Part shown: positions 13,748 through 20,214 of the stretch, piece after piece
Layout of the letters: every line of letters starts with the position of its first letter
Numbering within the stretch: position 1 is the stretch's first letter
NCBI GenBank assembly: GCA_051000345.1
Contig: JBPCOJ010000141.1
Span: 1-20,214 of the forward strand
Direction: 5' to 3'
Length of the DNA stretch: 20,214 nt
DNA from: JBHENC01 sp051000345
Lineage (GTDB): Bacteria > Acidobacteriota > Blastocatellia > Pyrinomonadales > Pyrinomonadaceae
Position numbers and translations under genes: made by a program
Notes under the pieces: model-generated
Seen by the model: only the letters and a program-made list of their open reading frames with translations
Database searches by the model: none
What the model was told of the DNA's origin: nothing

Positions 13748-16303
13748 CTAACTTGCGATTTGATTTGCGCTGCTTGTTTCCACAGATTGAACGGGAACAA
13801 CAGGCGTGGCTTCCGCGCGGTAGCCGCACGCTTCGTCGGCGCAGTAATGAACGGTTCCGTCCTTCTTCGTCGTCTTTTCCAGAAGAAACGGCGCGTTGCA
13901 CTGCGGGCATGGCGTGAGGACGGGCTTATCCCAGAAAACCACATCGCACTTCGGATATTCCGAGCAACCATAAAAAGCTTTGCCGCGTTTGGATTTCTTG
14001 ACGACGATTTCGCCTTTGCAGCCCGGACGTGTGCAGGCGAGGCCAATGGTTTCGCGCTTGATATATTTACAAGTAGGATAGTTCGAGCAGGAAATAAATT
14101 CGCCGAAACGCCCGTGCCGCTGCACGAGTTGTGCGCCATCAATCGGGCATTTTTCGTCAAGCACAACGGGCGCGGGCGCAACCACGCCGCTCTTGGCGAT
14201 CTTGCGTATGTTGCGGCAATCGGGGTAACCCGTGCAGCCCAAGAATTGACCGAAGCGCCCGCGCTTTAAGGCCATAGGCTTGCCGCACAAGTCGCACATT
14301 TCCGGTTCTTCAGCTTCGCCGTTGTTCGCCGAGCCAGCAGCAACAGAAGCATCCGCAGTTGTCGCCGCATCTGCGTTTGCGCTCGCGGGCTTCGCAATTT
14401 CGCGCGTCGTGCGGCATTCGGGATAATTAGTGCAGGCGAGGAATTGACCGAAGCGCCCGAACTTAATGACCATACCCGCGCCGCACTTGTCGCAAATCTC
14501 ATCCGTCGGAATCGCCTGTTGCTTCGCGGCCTTCATCTCGACTTCGGCGGTCTTCAAATCCTCCGCAAACTTTTTGTAAAATTCCGCGAGCGCGGAAGTC
14601 CAAGTGCGCTTGCCTTCTTCGATTTCGTCCAACTCTCTTTCCATCTGCGCCGTGTAAGCTTCATTAAAGAGATCATTGAAGCTTGCGACAAGCAGATCGT
14701 TGACGGTCGTGCCGAGACCCGTCGGATGAAAACGCCCTTCGTGTTTTTCGACATACTCGCGGTCTAAAATCGTCGTCATAATCGCCGCATACGTCGAAGG
14801 CCGTCCGATGCCTTTTTCTTCGAGAATCTTAACGAGCGTCGCTTCGGTAAAGCGCGGCGGCGGTTCCGTGAAGTGTTGTTCAGGCGAGAGTTCTTGGAGC
14901 TTCAGTGTTTCGCCTTTTTCGACGCGCGGGAGTTTCCGTTCGGCTTCCTCGTCTTCCTCTGTTTTTTCGTCGCGGCCTTCCTGATAAATTTTCAGAAAGC
15001 CGTCGAACTTTTGCACAGACCCGCTCGCGCGAAACACAAAGCGCCCGGCGCTGATGTCAATCGTCGTTTGATCGAAGATCGCCGCCGTCATCTGCGACGC
15101 GACGAAGCGCTGCCAGATAAGGCGATAAAGCTTCAACGCTTCCTTGTCTAAAAATTGCGCGAGCGAATCGGGCGTGCGCGAAACATCCGTCGGGCGAATC
15201 GCTTCGTGTGCGTCCTGCGCATCTTTTTTCGAGCGGTAATGAACGGCCTTTTCCGGCAAATAATTTGCGCCGTACTGCCCGCCGATAAAGTCTCGCACTT
15301 CCGTCAACGCAGCATCCGAAACGCGCGTCGAATCCGTGCGCATGTACGTGATAAGTCCGACGGAGCCTTCCGAGCCGAGTTCGATTCCCTCGTAAAGCTT
15401 CTGCGCGACGATCATCGTTTTCTTCACGGCGTAGCCGAGTTTGCGCGCCGCTTCCTGCTGCAACTTCGAGGTGATGAACGGCGGCACGGGATTACGCTTG
15501 CGTTCCTTTGTCGCCACATCACCAACAACGTAAGTTTGCTTGTTTGCTTCGGCGACAATCTCTGCGGCCTGCGCGTCTGTGCCGATTAGGATTTCGCTTT
15601 TCTTCGCTTCCTGATCGAAATTTCCCGTCTTGACTGTTTGCTCGCCGATCTTCAAAAGGCGCGCGTCGAAGTGGGGCGGCAAGCTGGCCACGAGGTTCGC
15701 CGTCACCGTCCAGTATTCCGTTTTAACGAAGGCTTCGATTTCGCGCTCTCGCTCGACGACCATGCGAAGCGCAACCGATTGCACGCGGCCTGCGCTCAGG
15801 CGTCCGCCGACTGTGCGACACAAAAGCGGCGAGACTTTGTAGCCGACGAGACGATCAAGCAAGCGTCTTGCCTGCTGCGCATCGACGAGGTTCGCGTCAA
15901 TCTGCTTCGGCTCCTTGAAGGCGTCCTGCACGGCGCGCTTTGTAATCTCGTTGAACATCACGCGAAACGTCGGCTTCTTCGGGCGCTTCGGCACAATCTC
16001 TTCGGCGAGATGTTGGCAGATGGCTTCGCCTTCGCGGTCAGGGTCGGCGGCGAAATAAATTGTGTCGGCTTCCTTCGCGGCCTTCTTCAAGTCGGCGACG
16101 ACTCTTTTGTTATTGCGCTTTTTCGTGTCGGGGATAACTTCGTAGGTCGGCGCGAAATCGTGCTCGACATCGATGCCCAAACCCTTCGACGGCAAATCCT
16201 TGATGTGGCCGATGGAAGCCATCACGCGGTAATCCTTGCCGAGATACTTATTGATTGTTTTCGCCTTCGCGGGCGATTCGACGATAACCAGATTTTTTGT
16301 CAT
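13748..16303 (-). CDS. topA: DNA topoisomerase I (type IA)
   Basis: This enzyme relaxes negatively supercoiled DNA by cutting one strand through a tyrosine-phosphate link. It has 851 residues. The N-terminal Toprim domain shows Glu9 (IVESPAKAKTIN) and the metal-binding set Asp87, Asp89 and Glu91 (FAADPDREGEA). The catalytic tyrosine is Tyr320 in GLITYMRTDSTR. SAGRVQSVALR and GIGRPSTYA are further type IA motifs. The C-terminus carries five zinc-ribbon modules in series. The first two have four cysteines and the GRFGQF signature. The third (CPIDGAQLV, then GRFGEF) has lost its second cysteine. The fourth starts CTRPGC and the fifth CPQC. A 50-residue Ala/Asn/Thr-rich linker separates the first and second. 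The gene is convergent with the TPR gene; its promoter must lie within 16304-16635, but I cannot pinpoint it. Confidence 0.97.
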   Translation of the reverse strand: MTKNLVIVESPAKAKTINKYLGKDYRVMASIGHIKDLPSKGLGIDVEHDFAPTYEVIPDTKKRNNKRVVADLKKAAKEADTIYFAADPDREGEAICQHLAEEIVPKRPKKPTFRVMFNEITKRAVQDAFKEPKQIDANLVDAQQARRLLDRLVGYKVSPLLCRTVGGRLSAGRVQSVALRMVVEREREIEAFVKTEYWTVTANLVASLPPHFDARLLKIGEQTVKTGNFDQEAKKSEILIGTDAQAAEIVAEANKQTYVVGDVATKERKRNPVPPFITSKLQQEAARKLGYAVKKTMIVAQKLYEGIELGSEGSVGLITYMRTDSTRVSDAALTEVRDFIGGQYGANYLPEKAVHYRSKKDAQDAHEAIRPTDVSRTPDSLAQFLDKEALKLYRLIWQRFVASQMTAAIFDQTTIDISAGRFVFRASGSVQKFDGFLKIYQEGRDEKTEEDEEAERKLPRVEKGETLKLQELSPEQHFTEPPPRFTEATLVKILEEKGIGRPSTYAAIMTTILDREYVEKHEGRFHPTGLGTTVNDLLVASFNDLFNEAYTAQMERELDEIEEGKRTWTSALAEFYKKFAEDLKTAEVEMKAAKQQAIPTDEICDKCGAGMVIKFGRFGQFLACTNYPECRTTREIAKPASANADAATTADASVAAGSANNGEAEEPEMCDLCGKPMALKRGRFGQFLGCTGYPDCRNIRKIAKSGVVAPAPVVLDEKCPIDGAQLVQRHGRFGEFISCSNYPTCKYIKRETIGLACTRPGCKGEIVVKKSKRGKAFYGCSEYPKCDVVFWDKPVLTPCPQCNAPFLLEKTTKKDGTVHYCADEACGYRAEATPVVPVQSVETSSANQIAS

Positions 16304-16635
16304 TGTTAATTTTCGCTGGAATTTACGGGACGGGCGAAAGCCTAGACTTCGCCGCTTCTACTAATGAAACATTCGTTTAGATGCGACGGGGAGCATTAAC
16401 GCCCGCCGCCCGAAATTATTTATGCTCGTCGCCCACGTTTGCTTTATCGTTGCGACTTTATCACAAAGCACACACGCGCAAAGGCAAGCGCATTTGACTC
16501 TCTGAAAGCGTCCGTGTCAACCGCAGAAGCAAACAACAGACGCTTTACGAAAATAACATCAGAGGCCGCTCGAAAGTCAACTCAAGCGAAATTCATTAGT
16601 GATTCATCTGGAAAATTGAGCGCATGAAAATTTTA
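16304..16635. other. Noncoding region upstream of topA with an imperfect inverted repeat
   Basis: These 332 bases separate topA from a small unknown gene on the same strand. The only ORF (16439-16627, +) starts with TTG, has no ribosome site and gives a composition typical of chance. An imperfect inverted repeat spans 16383-16432: GCGAC pairs with GTCGC and GAGCAT with ATGCTC, with a 3-nt bulge and a loop containing GCCCGCCGCCCG. It would lie in the topA leader or act as a terminator for the upstream gene. I see no clear promoter. Confidence 0.45.
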
Positions 16636-16908
16636 TTACTGATGCTCTGAGGCGTGGCGGAACGTCGCTCGGTCAATCTCTGCTATCCAACGCTTTTCGC
16701 GCTCATCGTATTCAACTATGCCGTCAACTAACAGGTTGTCTGTATTTCCAAAGTCGTCGGCATCATCCATATAAAAGATTATCGCAAGGCCATTCTGAAG
16801 AGTGAGGCTGTGCTTCTCAAGGTCTTTGATTGTTCCATAACAGGTGAGTATCAGCCGACCGGAGTCGTCGGTTTTGTGGCAGTCAGCATATATCAACGGC
16901 TTATTCAT
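16636..16908 (-). CDS. Hypothetical protein, 90 residues
   Basis: I do not recognise this protein. It is soluble, acidic and without a signal peptide or membrane segment. Its pattern is alternating hydrophobic and polar residues (LILTCYGTIKDLEKHSLTLQ, GLAIIFYMDD), suggesting a small beta-rich fold, and it ends with a charged segment (EYDEREKRWIAEIDRATF). The alternation and codon-like composition favour a real gene, but the start (ATG at 16908) lacks a clear ribosome site. It is 103 bp downstream of the anti-sigma gene on the same strand and could be the last gene of that unit. The surrounding DNA is more AT-rich than the window as a whole. Confidence 0.55.
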   Translation of the reverse strand: MNKPLIYADCHKTDDSGRLILTCYGTIKDLEKHSLTLQNGLAIIFYMDDADDFGNTDNLLVDGIVEYDEREKRWIAEIDRATFRHASEHQ

Positions 16909-17011
16909 CTTGTTAGCAAAAGCCGCCGAGCAAGCGCCATACGAATCAGACCGTCAGCTTTTGAAGCGAGGCGAATTAATTTTGGATAACGTAAGGAGAT
17001 GCAGTGTTTGT

Positions 17012-17248
17012 TTAAGCAGCGCCTTTTGCCAGTTCGAGGCGTTGCCACAAAATGTTTTCGTCCGGGAAATGGATGCCTGCGTTGTCGCGCAAGTCTCCGG
17101 CGGCGACGACGATAATGGTCAGTTCACTAAACACATCGGCGCAGGGCGGGCATTCTACGAGATGCACTCGAACGAGCGTATAGTCTTCCCCGTCGAGCGC
17201 ATCATCACGAAAGTCGCTGAGTAATTCGATGATTCGGATACAGTCCAT
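17012..17248 (-). CDS. Zinc-type anti-sigma factor, soluble
   Basis: A 78-residue protein. The N-terminus fits the zf-HC2 anti-sigma domain: Cys3 (MDC), an amphipathic helix (IRIIELLSDFRDDALDGED), then the HxxxCxxC motif with His29, Cys33 and Cys36 (VHLVECPPC). In this family, zinc held by these residues shapes the fold that clamps the ECF sigma factor and in some members is redox-sensitive. There is no transmembrane segment, so it acts in the cytoplasm, and the 40 residues after the motif are the only other part. It follows the sigma factor gene by 53 bp on the same strand. A ribosome site like AAGGGAA lies upstream of the ATG at 17248. The assignment rests on the motif and the neighbour. 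Confidence 0.82.
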   Translation of the reverse strand: MDCIRIIELLSDFRDDALDGEDYTLVRVHLVECPPCADVFSELTIIVVAAGDLRDNAGIHFPDENILWQRLELAKGAA

Positions 17249-17301
17249 TGTCGTTAAATTCCCTTCACGATTACATCAATCATGTTCGTTCAATCTTAAA
17301 T

Positions 17302-17880
17302 TTAATTGAGCACCGCTTGTTGCCTGATAAGCCCTCGGAGTTTCAAACGCGCTTTGTGCAGTTGCGATTTAGAGGTGCCTTCGGAAATGCCTAGCATCTT
17401 GGCGACTTCGCCGTGTTCGTGGCCTTCCACATCGTGCAAGACAAAAACATTGCGGTAGCCCGGCGGCAGTTTGCTGATCGCATTCTCCAGAATAATTTTA
17501 TCGACAATCGGCATACGATTCTGATTCTCTGTTCCCTGCACGATCTGAATCGGAGTTTGATCTTCGTCCATCGTAAATTCCGGGCGACTCTTGCGCTTTC
17601 TGAAGTGCATCAATACTTGATTCACCGTCATGCGATGCAGCCACGTCGTAAAGGCAGACTCGCCGCGAAAGCTGCCGATCTTTTTATATAGATGCGTGAA
17701 AGTGTCTTGAGTGAGGTCTTCGGCTTCTTCAGGCTTTCCGGTCATGCGCAAAGCGAGCGAGTAAACGCGTCGAAAGTGGCGGCGGTACAAATCCTCGAAC
17801 GCAGACATATCGCCGCCCGCAGACTTTTGCGCCAACTCGTAATCATTCGGCTCTGTTTTTTCTACTTCAACTAAGCTCAT
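17302..17880 (-). CDS. ECF-type RNA polymerase sigma factor
   Basis: A 192-residue sigma-70-family protein of the extracytoplasmic-function class. Region 2 covers residues ~28-98 (FEDLYRRHFRRVYSLALRMT, then EEAEDLTQDTFTHLYKKIGS and TWLHRMTVNQVLMHFRKRK), for binding core polymerase and the -10 element. Region 4 covers ~130-186 (LPPGYRNVFVLHDVEGHEHG, EVAKMLGISEGTSKSQLHKA), for the -35 element. The spacer between them is acidic and poorly conserved-looking. Its cognate anti-sigma factor follows 53 bp downstream, so the pair forms a stress-responsive switch. A sigma-70-like promoter and an AAGGGG ribosome site lie just upstream. The regulon cannot be read from this window. Confidence 0.93.
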   Translation of the reverse strand: MSLVEVEKTEPNDYELAQKSAGGDMSAFEDLYRRHFRRVYSLALRMTGKPEEAEDLTQDTFTHLYKKIGSFRGESAFTTWLHRMTVNQVLMHFRKRKSRPEFTMDEDQTPIQIVQGTENQNRMPIVDKIILENAISKLPPGYRNVFVLHDVEGHEHGEVAKMLGISEGTSKSQLHKARLKLRGLIRQQAVLN

Positions 17881-17920
17881 GTTTCATTCACCCCTTGCCG
17901 CCGTCACGTCTATGCACTTG

Positions 17921-17948
17921 ATTATCCACAAGAAAGGCGCAAGTTCAA
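17921..17948 (-). promoter_or_regulatory. Sigma-70-type promoter for the ECF sigma gene
   Basis: On the minus strand, TTGAAC (17948-17943) is separated by 16 bp from GATAAT (17926-17921), close matches to both consensus boxes. Transcription would begin near 17914, 34 bases before the sigma ATG. This predicts basal transcription by the housekeeping sigma factor, with control exerted through the anti-sigma protein. Confidence 0.6.
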
Positions 17949-17964
17949 ACAAGGGGGAACGGTT

Positions 17965-19011
17965 TTATTTTCCCATGACGAGAATCGAGAACGTTCCCGG
18001 CACGATGCTCGGGCGCGGGTGCGGCCTTTCCGCAGTCGGCGCAGGCGGCGCGCCGTATTGCGCTGTCGGCAAATAAACGCGGTGCGTCTTGGGGTCGAGC
18101 GCCATCGTGCGCGCGCCCGCTTGCGTCGGGGCGTTTTCAACGATGCTGTATTTGTCGGGCGTGTCTTCGTGAACGATTGTCAGCGTGCCGTCGCCGTTCG
18201 AGCTAAAGGCGAGCGCAGTTTCAGGATCAAAGGCGTTGGCGTCAACGCCTTTGCCGATTGGCACAGTCGCCACGACGCGCCCGTTATCCGCGTTCATCAC
18301 AGCCATCAATTTATTGCTGCATCCGATGAACAAACGCCTGTGTACTTTGTCCATCGCCATGCCCGAAGGCTCCTCGCCGGGCGCAACAGGCCAGCGCGAT
18401 TTGACTGCCAGCGCGCGCGAATCAAAGGCGACGACTTCTGATTTGTCTTCGAGATTAACGTAGATCATTCCGCGCCCGTCGGCGACGGCAAACTCCGGAC
18501 GCCCGCCGAGCGCTAATGTTCCAGCAACCGCTCCCGTCGCAGCGTCAATCGCCGTCGCATCGCGGCTCGTGCCGTTGAAGGTGAAGACGCGCTTCGTCAC
18601 AGCGTCGTAAATTATCGTGTCTGGATTTTGCCCGACCTTGACTTGCTGCACAGCCTTCAGCGTTTTCAAATCGAAAATCGTCACGCTCGCATCCCGTCCG
18701 TTGCTCGTAAATCCCTTGCCGAATTCCGGGGCAAGCGCGATGCCGTGAACTCCTGCGGTTCCCGGAATGTCGCCGACGAGCGCGCCCGAATCAACGTCAA
18801 CGACCATCACATGGCTGCCGCGCGAAATGTAAAGACGCCGCGCTTGTGCGTCGAACGTCACGTAATCCCAACCGCCCTCGCCGCCGAGCGTAAGCTTTTT
18901 AATGGAGTGATAGCCAGATGGAGAAATTGACTTCGCGCCCGCACCGACGGCGAAGCATGAAAGCAAAAGAAAAAGACAGACAACAAAATTGCTTAAGCCG
19001 CGAACTTTCAT
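17965..19011 (-). CDS. Secreted YVTN-type beta-propeller protein (YncE-like)
   Basis: A 348-residue protein with a signal peptide (LSNFVVCLFLLLSCFAVGAG). The mature part is about seven repeats of the YVTN/YncE kind, each pairing a strand like YVTFDAQARRLYISRG with a VVDVDSGALVGDIPG-type strand. Other repeats start at VTIFDLKTLKAVQQV, ATAIDAATGAVAGTL, VVAFDSRALAVKSRW and LMAVMNADNGRVVAT. Such propellers are periplasmic scaffolds or ligand binders; E. coli YncE is a related case of incompletely known role. It has a good ribosome site (AGGAG before AATAAAATG). It follows the second RND permease gene by 85 bp on the same strand, so co-transcription is likely and a periplasmic role alongside that pump is plausible. 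Any substrate is unknown. Confidence 0.9.
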   Translation of the reverse strand: MKVRGLSNFVVCLFLLLSCFAVGAGAKSISPSGYHSIKKLTLGGEGGWDYVTFDAQARRLYISRGSHVMVVDVDSGALVGDIPGTAGVHGIALAPEFGKGFTSNGRDASVTIFDLKTLKAVQQVKVGQNPDTIIYDAVTKRVFTFNGTSRDATAIDAATGAVAGTLALGGRPEFAVADGRGMIYVNLEDKSEVVAFDSRALAVKSRWPVAPGEEPSGMAMDKVHRRLFIGCSNKLMAVMNADNGRVVATVPIGKGVDANAFDPETALAFSSNGDGTLTIVHEDTPDKYSIVENAPTQAGARTMALDPKTHRVYLPTAQYGAPPAPTAERPHPRPSIVPGTFSILVMGK

Positions 19012-19096
19012 TTTATTCTCCTGTGATACATCTGTTTGTGAATAACAAAACCCTTCGATGCGCGATAATGTAAATCATTTATATAATCCGCGTTAT

Positions 19097-20214
19097 TCAT
19101 ACAAGCGGGCGCGCCGCTTCGATTGTTTGCAAGGCGTTTTCTCTTCGGCGATGCTGCCGCCGCAATCTGAACTCTTCCAATTGAAGCGAGATCGTCGGCA
19201 CAACTAATAGCGTCACGAAGGTCGATAATAACAGGCCGCCAATGACGGCGATAGCGAGCGGGCGTTGCATCTCTGCGCCCGCGCCCAAACCGATGGCGAG
19301 CGGCGCAAGCCCGAAGATGGTGCAGAGCGTCGTCATCAAAATAGGCCGCAGCCGCACGCGTCCAGCCTCGCGCAAAGCATTTTCAAGCGGCGTCTCTCGC
19401 CCGCCGCGCAGCTTGCCCGCGTAGTCGAGCAAAATAATCCCGTTTTTGACAACGAGGCCGATCAGCATAATCAGTCCCATGAACGATGAGATATTGAGCG
19501 GTGTCCCCGTCAGCCACAACGCGAGCAGCGCGCCGACAAGCGAAACGGGCGCGGCAAAGAGAATCACGAGCGGCTCTTTGTAAGAACGAAATTGCACGAC
19601 GAGCACGACGAAGACAAGCGCGATGGCGAGGCCGAAGACCATCAGCAAACCACGAAACGCCGTTTGCTGGCTTTCGTATTGCCCGCCGAGTTCGTAAACG
19701 ACGCCGGGCGGAAGGCGCGTCTTCGCAAGCAACGCTTTAACGTCTGCTGTGACAGACCCTAGCCCGCGCCCGCTTAAGCCAGCGGTGATCGCCACCATCT
19801 GCCTTTGATCCTGCCGCACAAGTTCGCTTTGTCCTGCTTCGCGGCGGATGTCTGCGAAGGCGGCGAGCGGTTGCGTGACACCGCCGGGCGTTGTGATCGG
19901 CACATTGCTTATCTTCGAGTAATCGAAACGCGTTTCGTCCGGCAAACGCACGCGCACGCCCGTCAATTTGTCGCCCTCTCGTACCTGCGTAATGCGGTGG
20001 CCGAGCAGCGCGCCGCTTAATTGAGTTGAGATCGCCTGCACGGTCAGGCCAGCGCGTTCGGCGCGCACAGGGTCAATGCGTGCGACGAGTTCCGGCGAGC
20101 CTGCGCTGACGCCGTTGTAAAGCTCCACGATGCCGGGAATCTTTTCGATTCGTTCGCCGAGACCTGTCGCCGCACGTTGCAATTCTTGTAAATCATTGCC
20201 GAACAATTTGATTT
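19097..20214 (-). CDS. RND efflux permease, C-terminal part (runs off the window)
   Basis: Only the last ~370 residues are present; the frame is still open at the right edge (IKLFGNDL), so the start lies beyond the window. The visible part covers the second porter half (ELVARIDPVRAERAGLTVQA, GGQYESQQTAFRG) and transmembrane helices 8-12 (LLMVFGLAIALVFVVLVVQF, the lysine of the proton relay in GLVVKNGIILLDYAGK, and RLRPILMTTLCTIFGLAPLA). It differs in detail from the permease at 4450-7770, with its LFGNDLQEL and GGQYESQQ motifs resembling the CzcA/CusA-like and related groups, but metal versus drug specificity cannot be decided without the N-terminal half. The protein ends soon after helix 12 with a basic tail (RLRRQHRRRENA). 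It is followed by the YncE-like gene. Confidence 0.94.
   Translation of the reverse strand, partial: IKLFGNDLQELQRAATGLGERIEKIPGIVELYNGVSAGSPELVARIDPVRAERAGLTVQAISTQLSGALLGHRITQVREGDKLTGVRVRLPDETRFDYSKISNVPITTPGGVTQPLAAFADIRREAGQSELVRQDQRQMVAITAGLSGRGLGSVTADVKALLAKTRLPPGVVYELGGQYESQQTAFRGLLMVFGLAIALVFVVLVVQFRSYKEPLVILFAAPVSLVGALLALWLTGTPLNISSFMGLIMLIGLVVKNGIILLDYAGKLRGGRETPLENALREAGRVRLRPILMTTLCTIFGLAPLAIGLGAGAEMQRPLAIAVIGGLLLSTFVTLLVVPTISLQLEEFRLRRQHRRRENALQTIEAARPLV

Noticed and set aside
15638..16309. 223-residue ORF on the plus strand antisense to topA
   Set aside because: It is a shadow frame of topA with no recognisable domain and no ribosome site noted.
16439..16627. 62-residue ORF on the plus strand in the gap upstream of topA
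   Set aside because: It has a TTG start, no ribosome site and chance-like composition, and lies in an AT-rich noncoding stretch.
16995..17120. Short plus-strand ORF beginning near the AAGGAGATG string
   Set aside because: The string resembles a ribosome site plus ATG, but the frame is about 38 codons of Arg-rich sequence antisense to the anti-sigma gene.
1..20214. CRISPR array, tRNA, rRNA, insertion sequence or toxin-antitoxin pair
   Set aside because: I looked for spaced direct repeats, tRNA-like TTCGA arms, transposase motifs and small toxin-like gene pairs and found none that hold up.

Overview
The window is about 20 kb of chromosome from a Gram-negative bacterium: it has two RND efflux permeases, a TolC-type outer-membrane channel, a lipobox-bearing adaptor and an ECF sigma factor. 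The gene mix and protein style (long low-complexity extensions, a TopA with many zinc ribbons, a DUF883/holin-like/DUF3618 membrane operon, YVTN propellers beside RND genes) fit Acidobacteriota, perhaps class Blastocatellia. That assignment is inference from protein style; there is no rRNA or other marker to settle it. Most of the window is moderately GC-rich, while the first ~2 kb and the stretch around 16.4-17.0 kb look visibly more AT-rich.

Layout. 1-2040 (+): an AraC-family regulator lacking its expected N-terminal half-barrel, then a Tat-exported intradiol-dioxygenase-like protein and a DoxX-family membrane protein that are probably translated together. A 17-bp-stem hairpin (2064-2109) separates these from the convergent efflux operon. 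2148-9817 (-): a complete drug-efflux operon in the order tetR-type repressor, membrane-fusion lipoprotein, HAE1-type RND permease, TolC-type channel, with a 16-bp palindromic operator candidate just upstream of the repressor. 10143-12140 (+): three envelope-stress-type membrane proteins (DUF883/YqjD-like, YqjE/holin-like, DUF3618-like), two with large disordered low-complexity regions, ending in a terminator. 12340-13623 (+): a secreted TPR protein with its own promoter candidate. A perfect 28-bp inverted repeat with a 3-nt loop (13672-13730) separates it from convergent topA (13748-16303, -).

16304-20214 (-): a noncoding stretch upstream of topA, a 90-aa protein of unknown function, a small soluble zinc-type anti-sigma factor, its ECF sigma factor with a good sigma-70-like promoter upstream, a secreted YVTN beta-propeller protein, and the C-terminal third of a second RND permease that continues off the right edge.

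How the parts fit: the efflux operon is probably self-repressed and derepressed by a ligand of the TetR protein. The sigma/anti-sigma pair is a compact transcriptional switch of unknown stimulus. The DUF883 operon probably acts in membrane or stress physiology. I see no CRISPR array, tRNA, rRNA, insertion sequence, phage module or defence island, and nothing that makes a strong case for a wholly new system. The most interesting items are the low-complexity membrane-anchored operon, the extended TolC, the RND linker and the palindromic sites.
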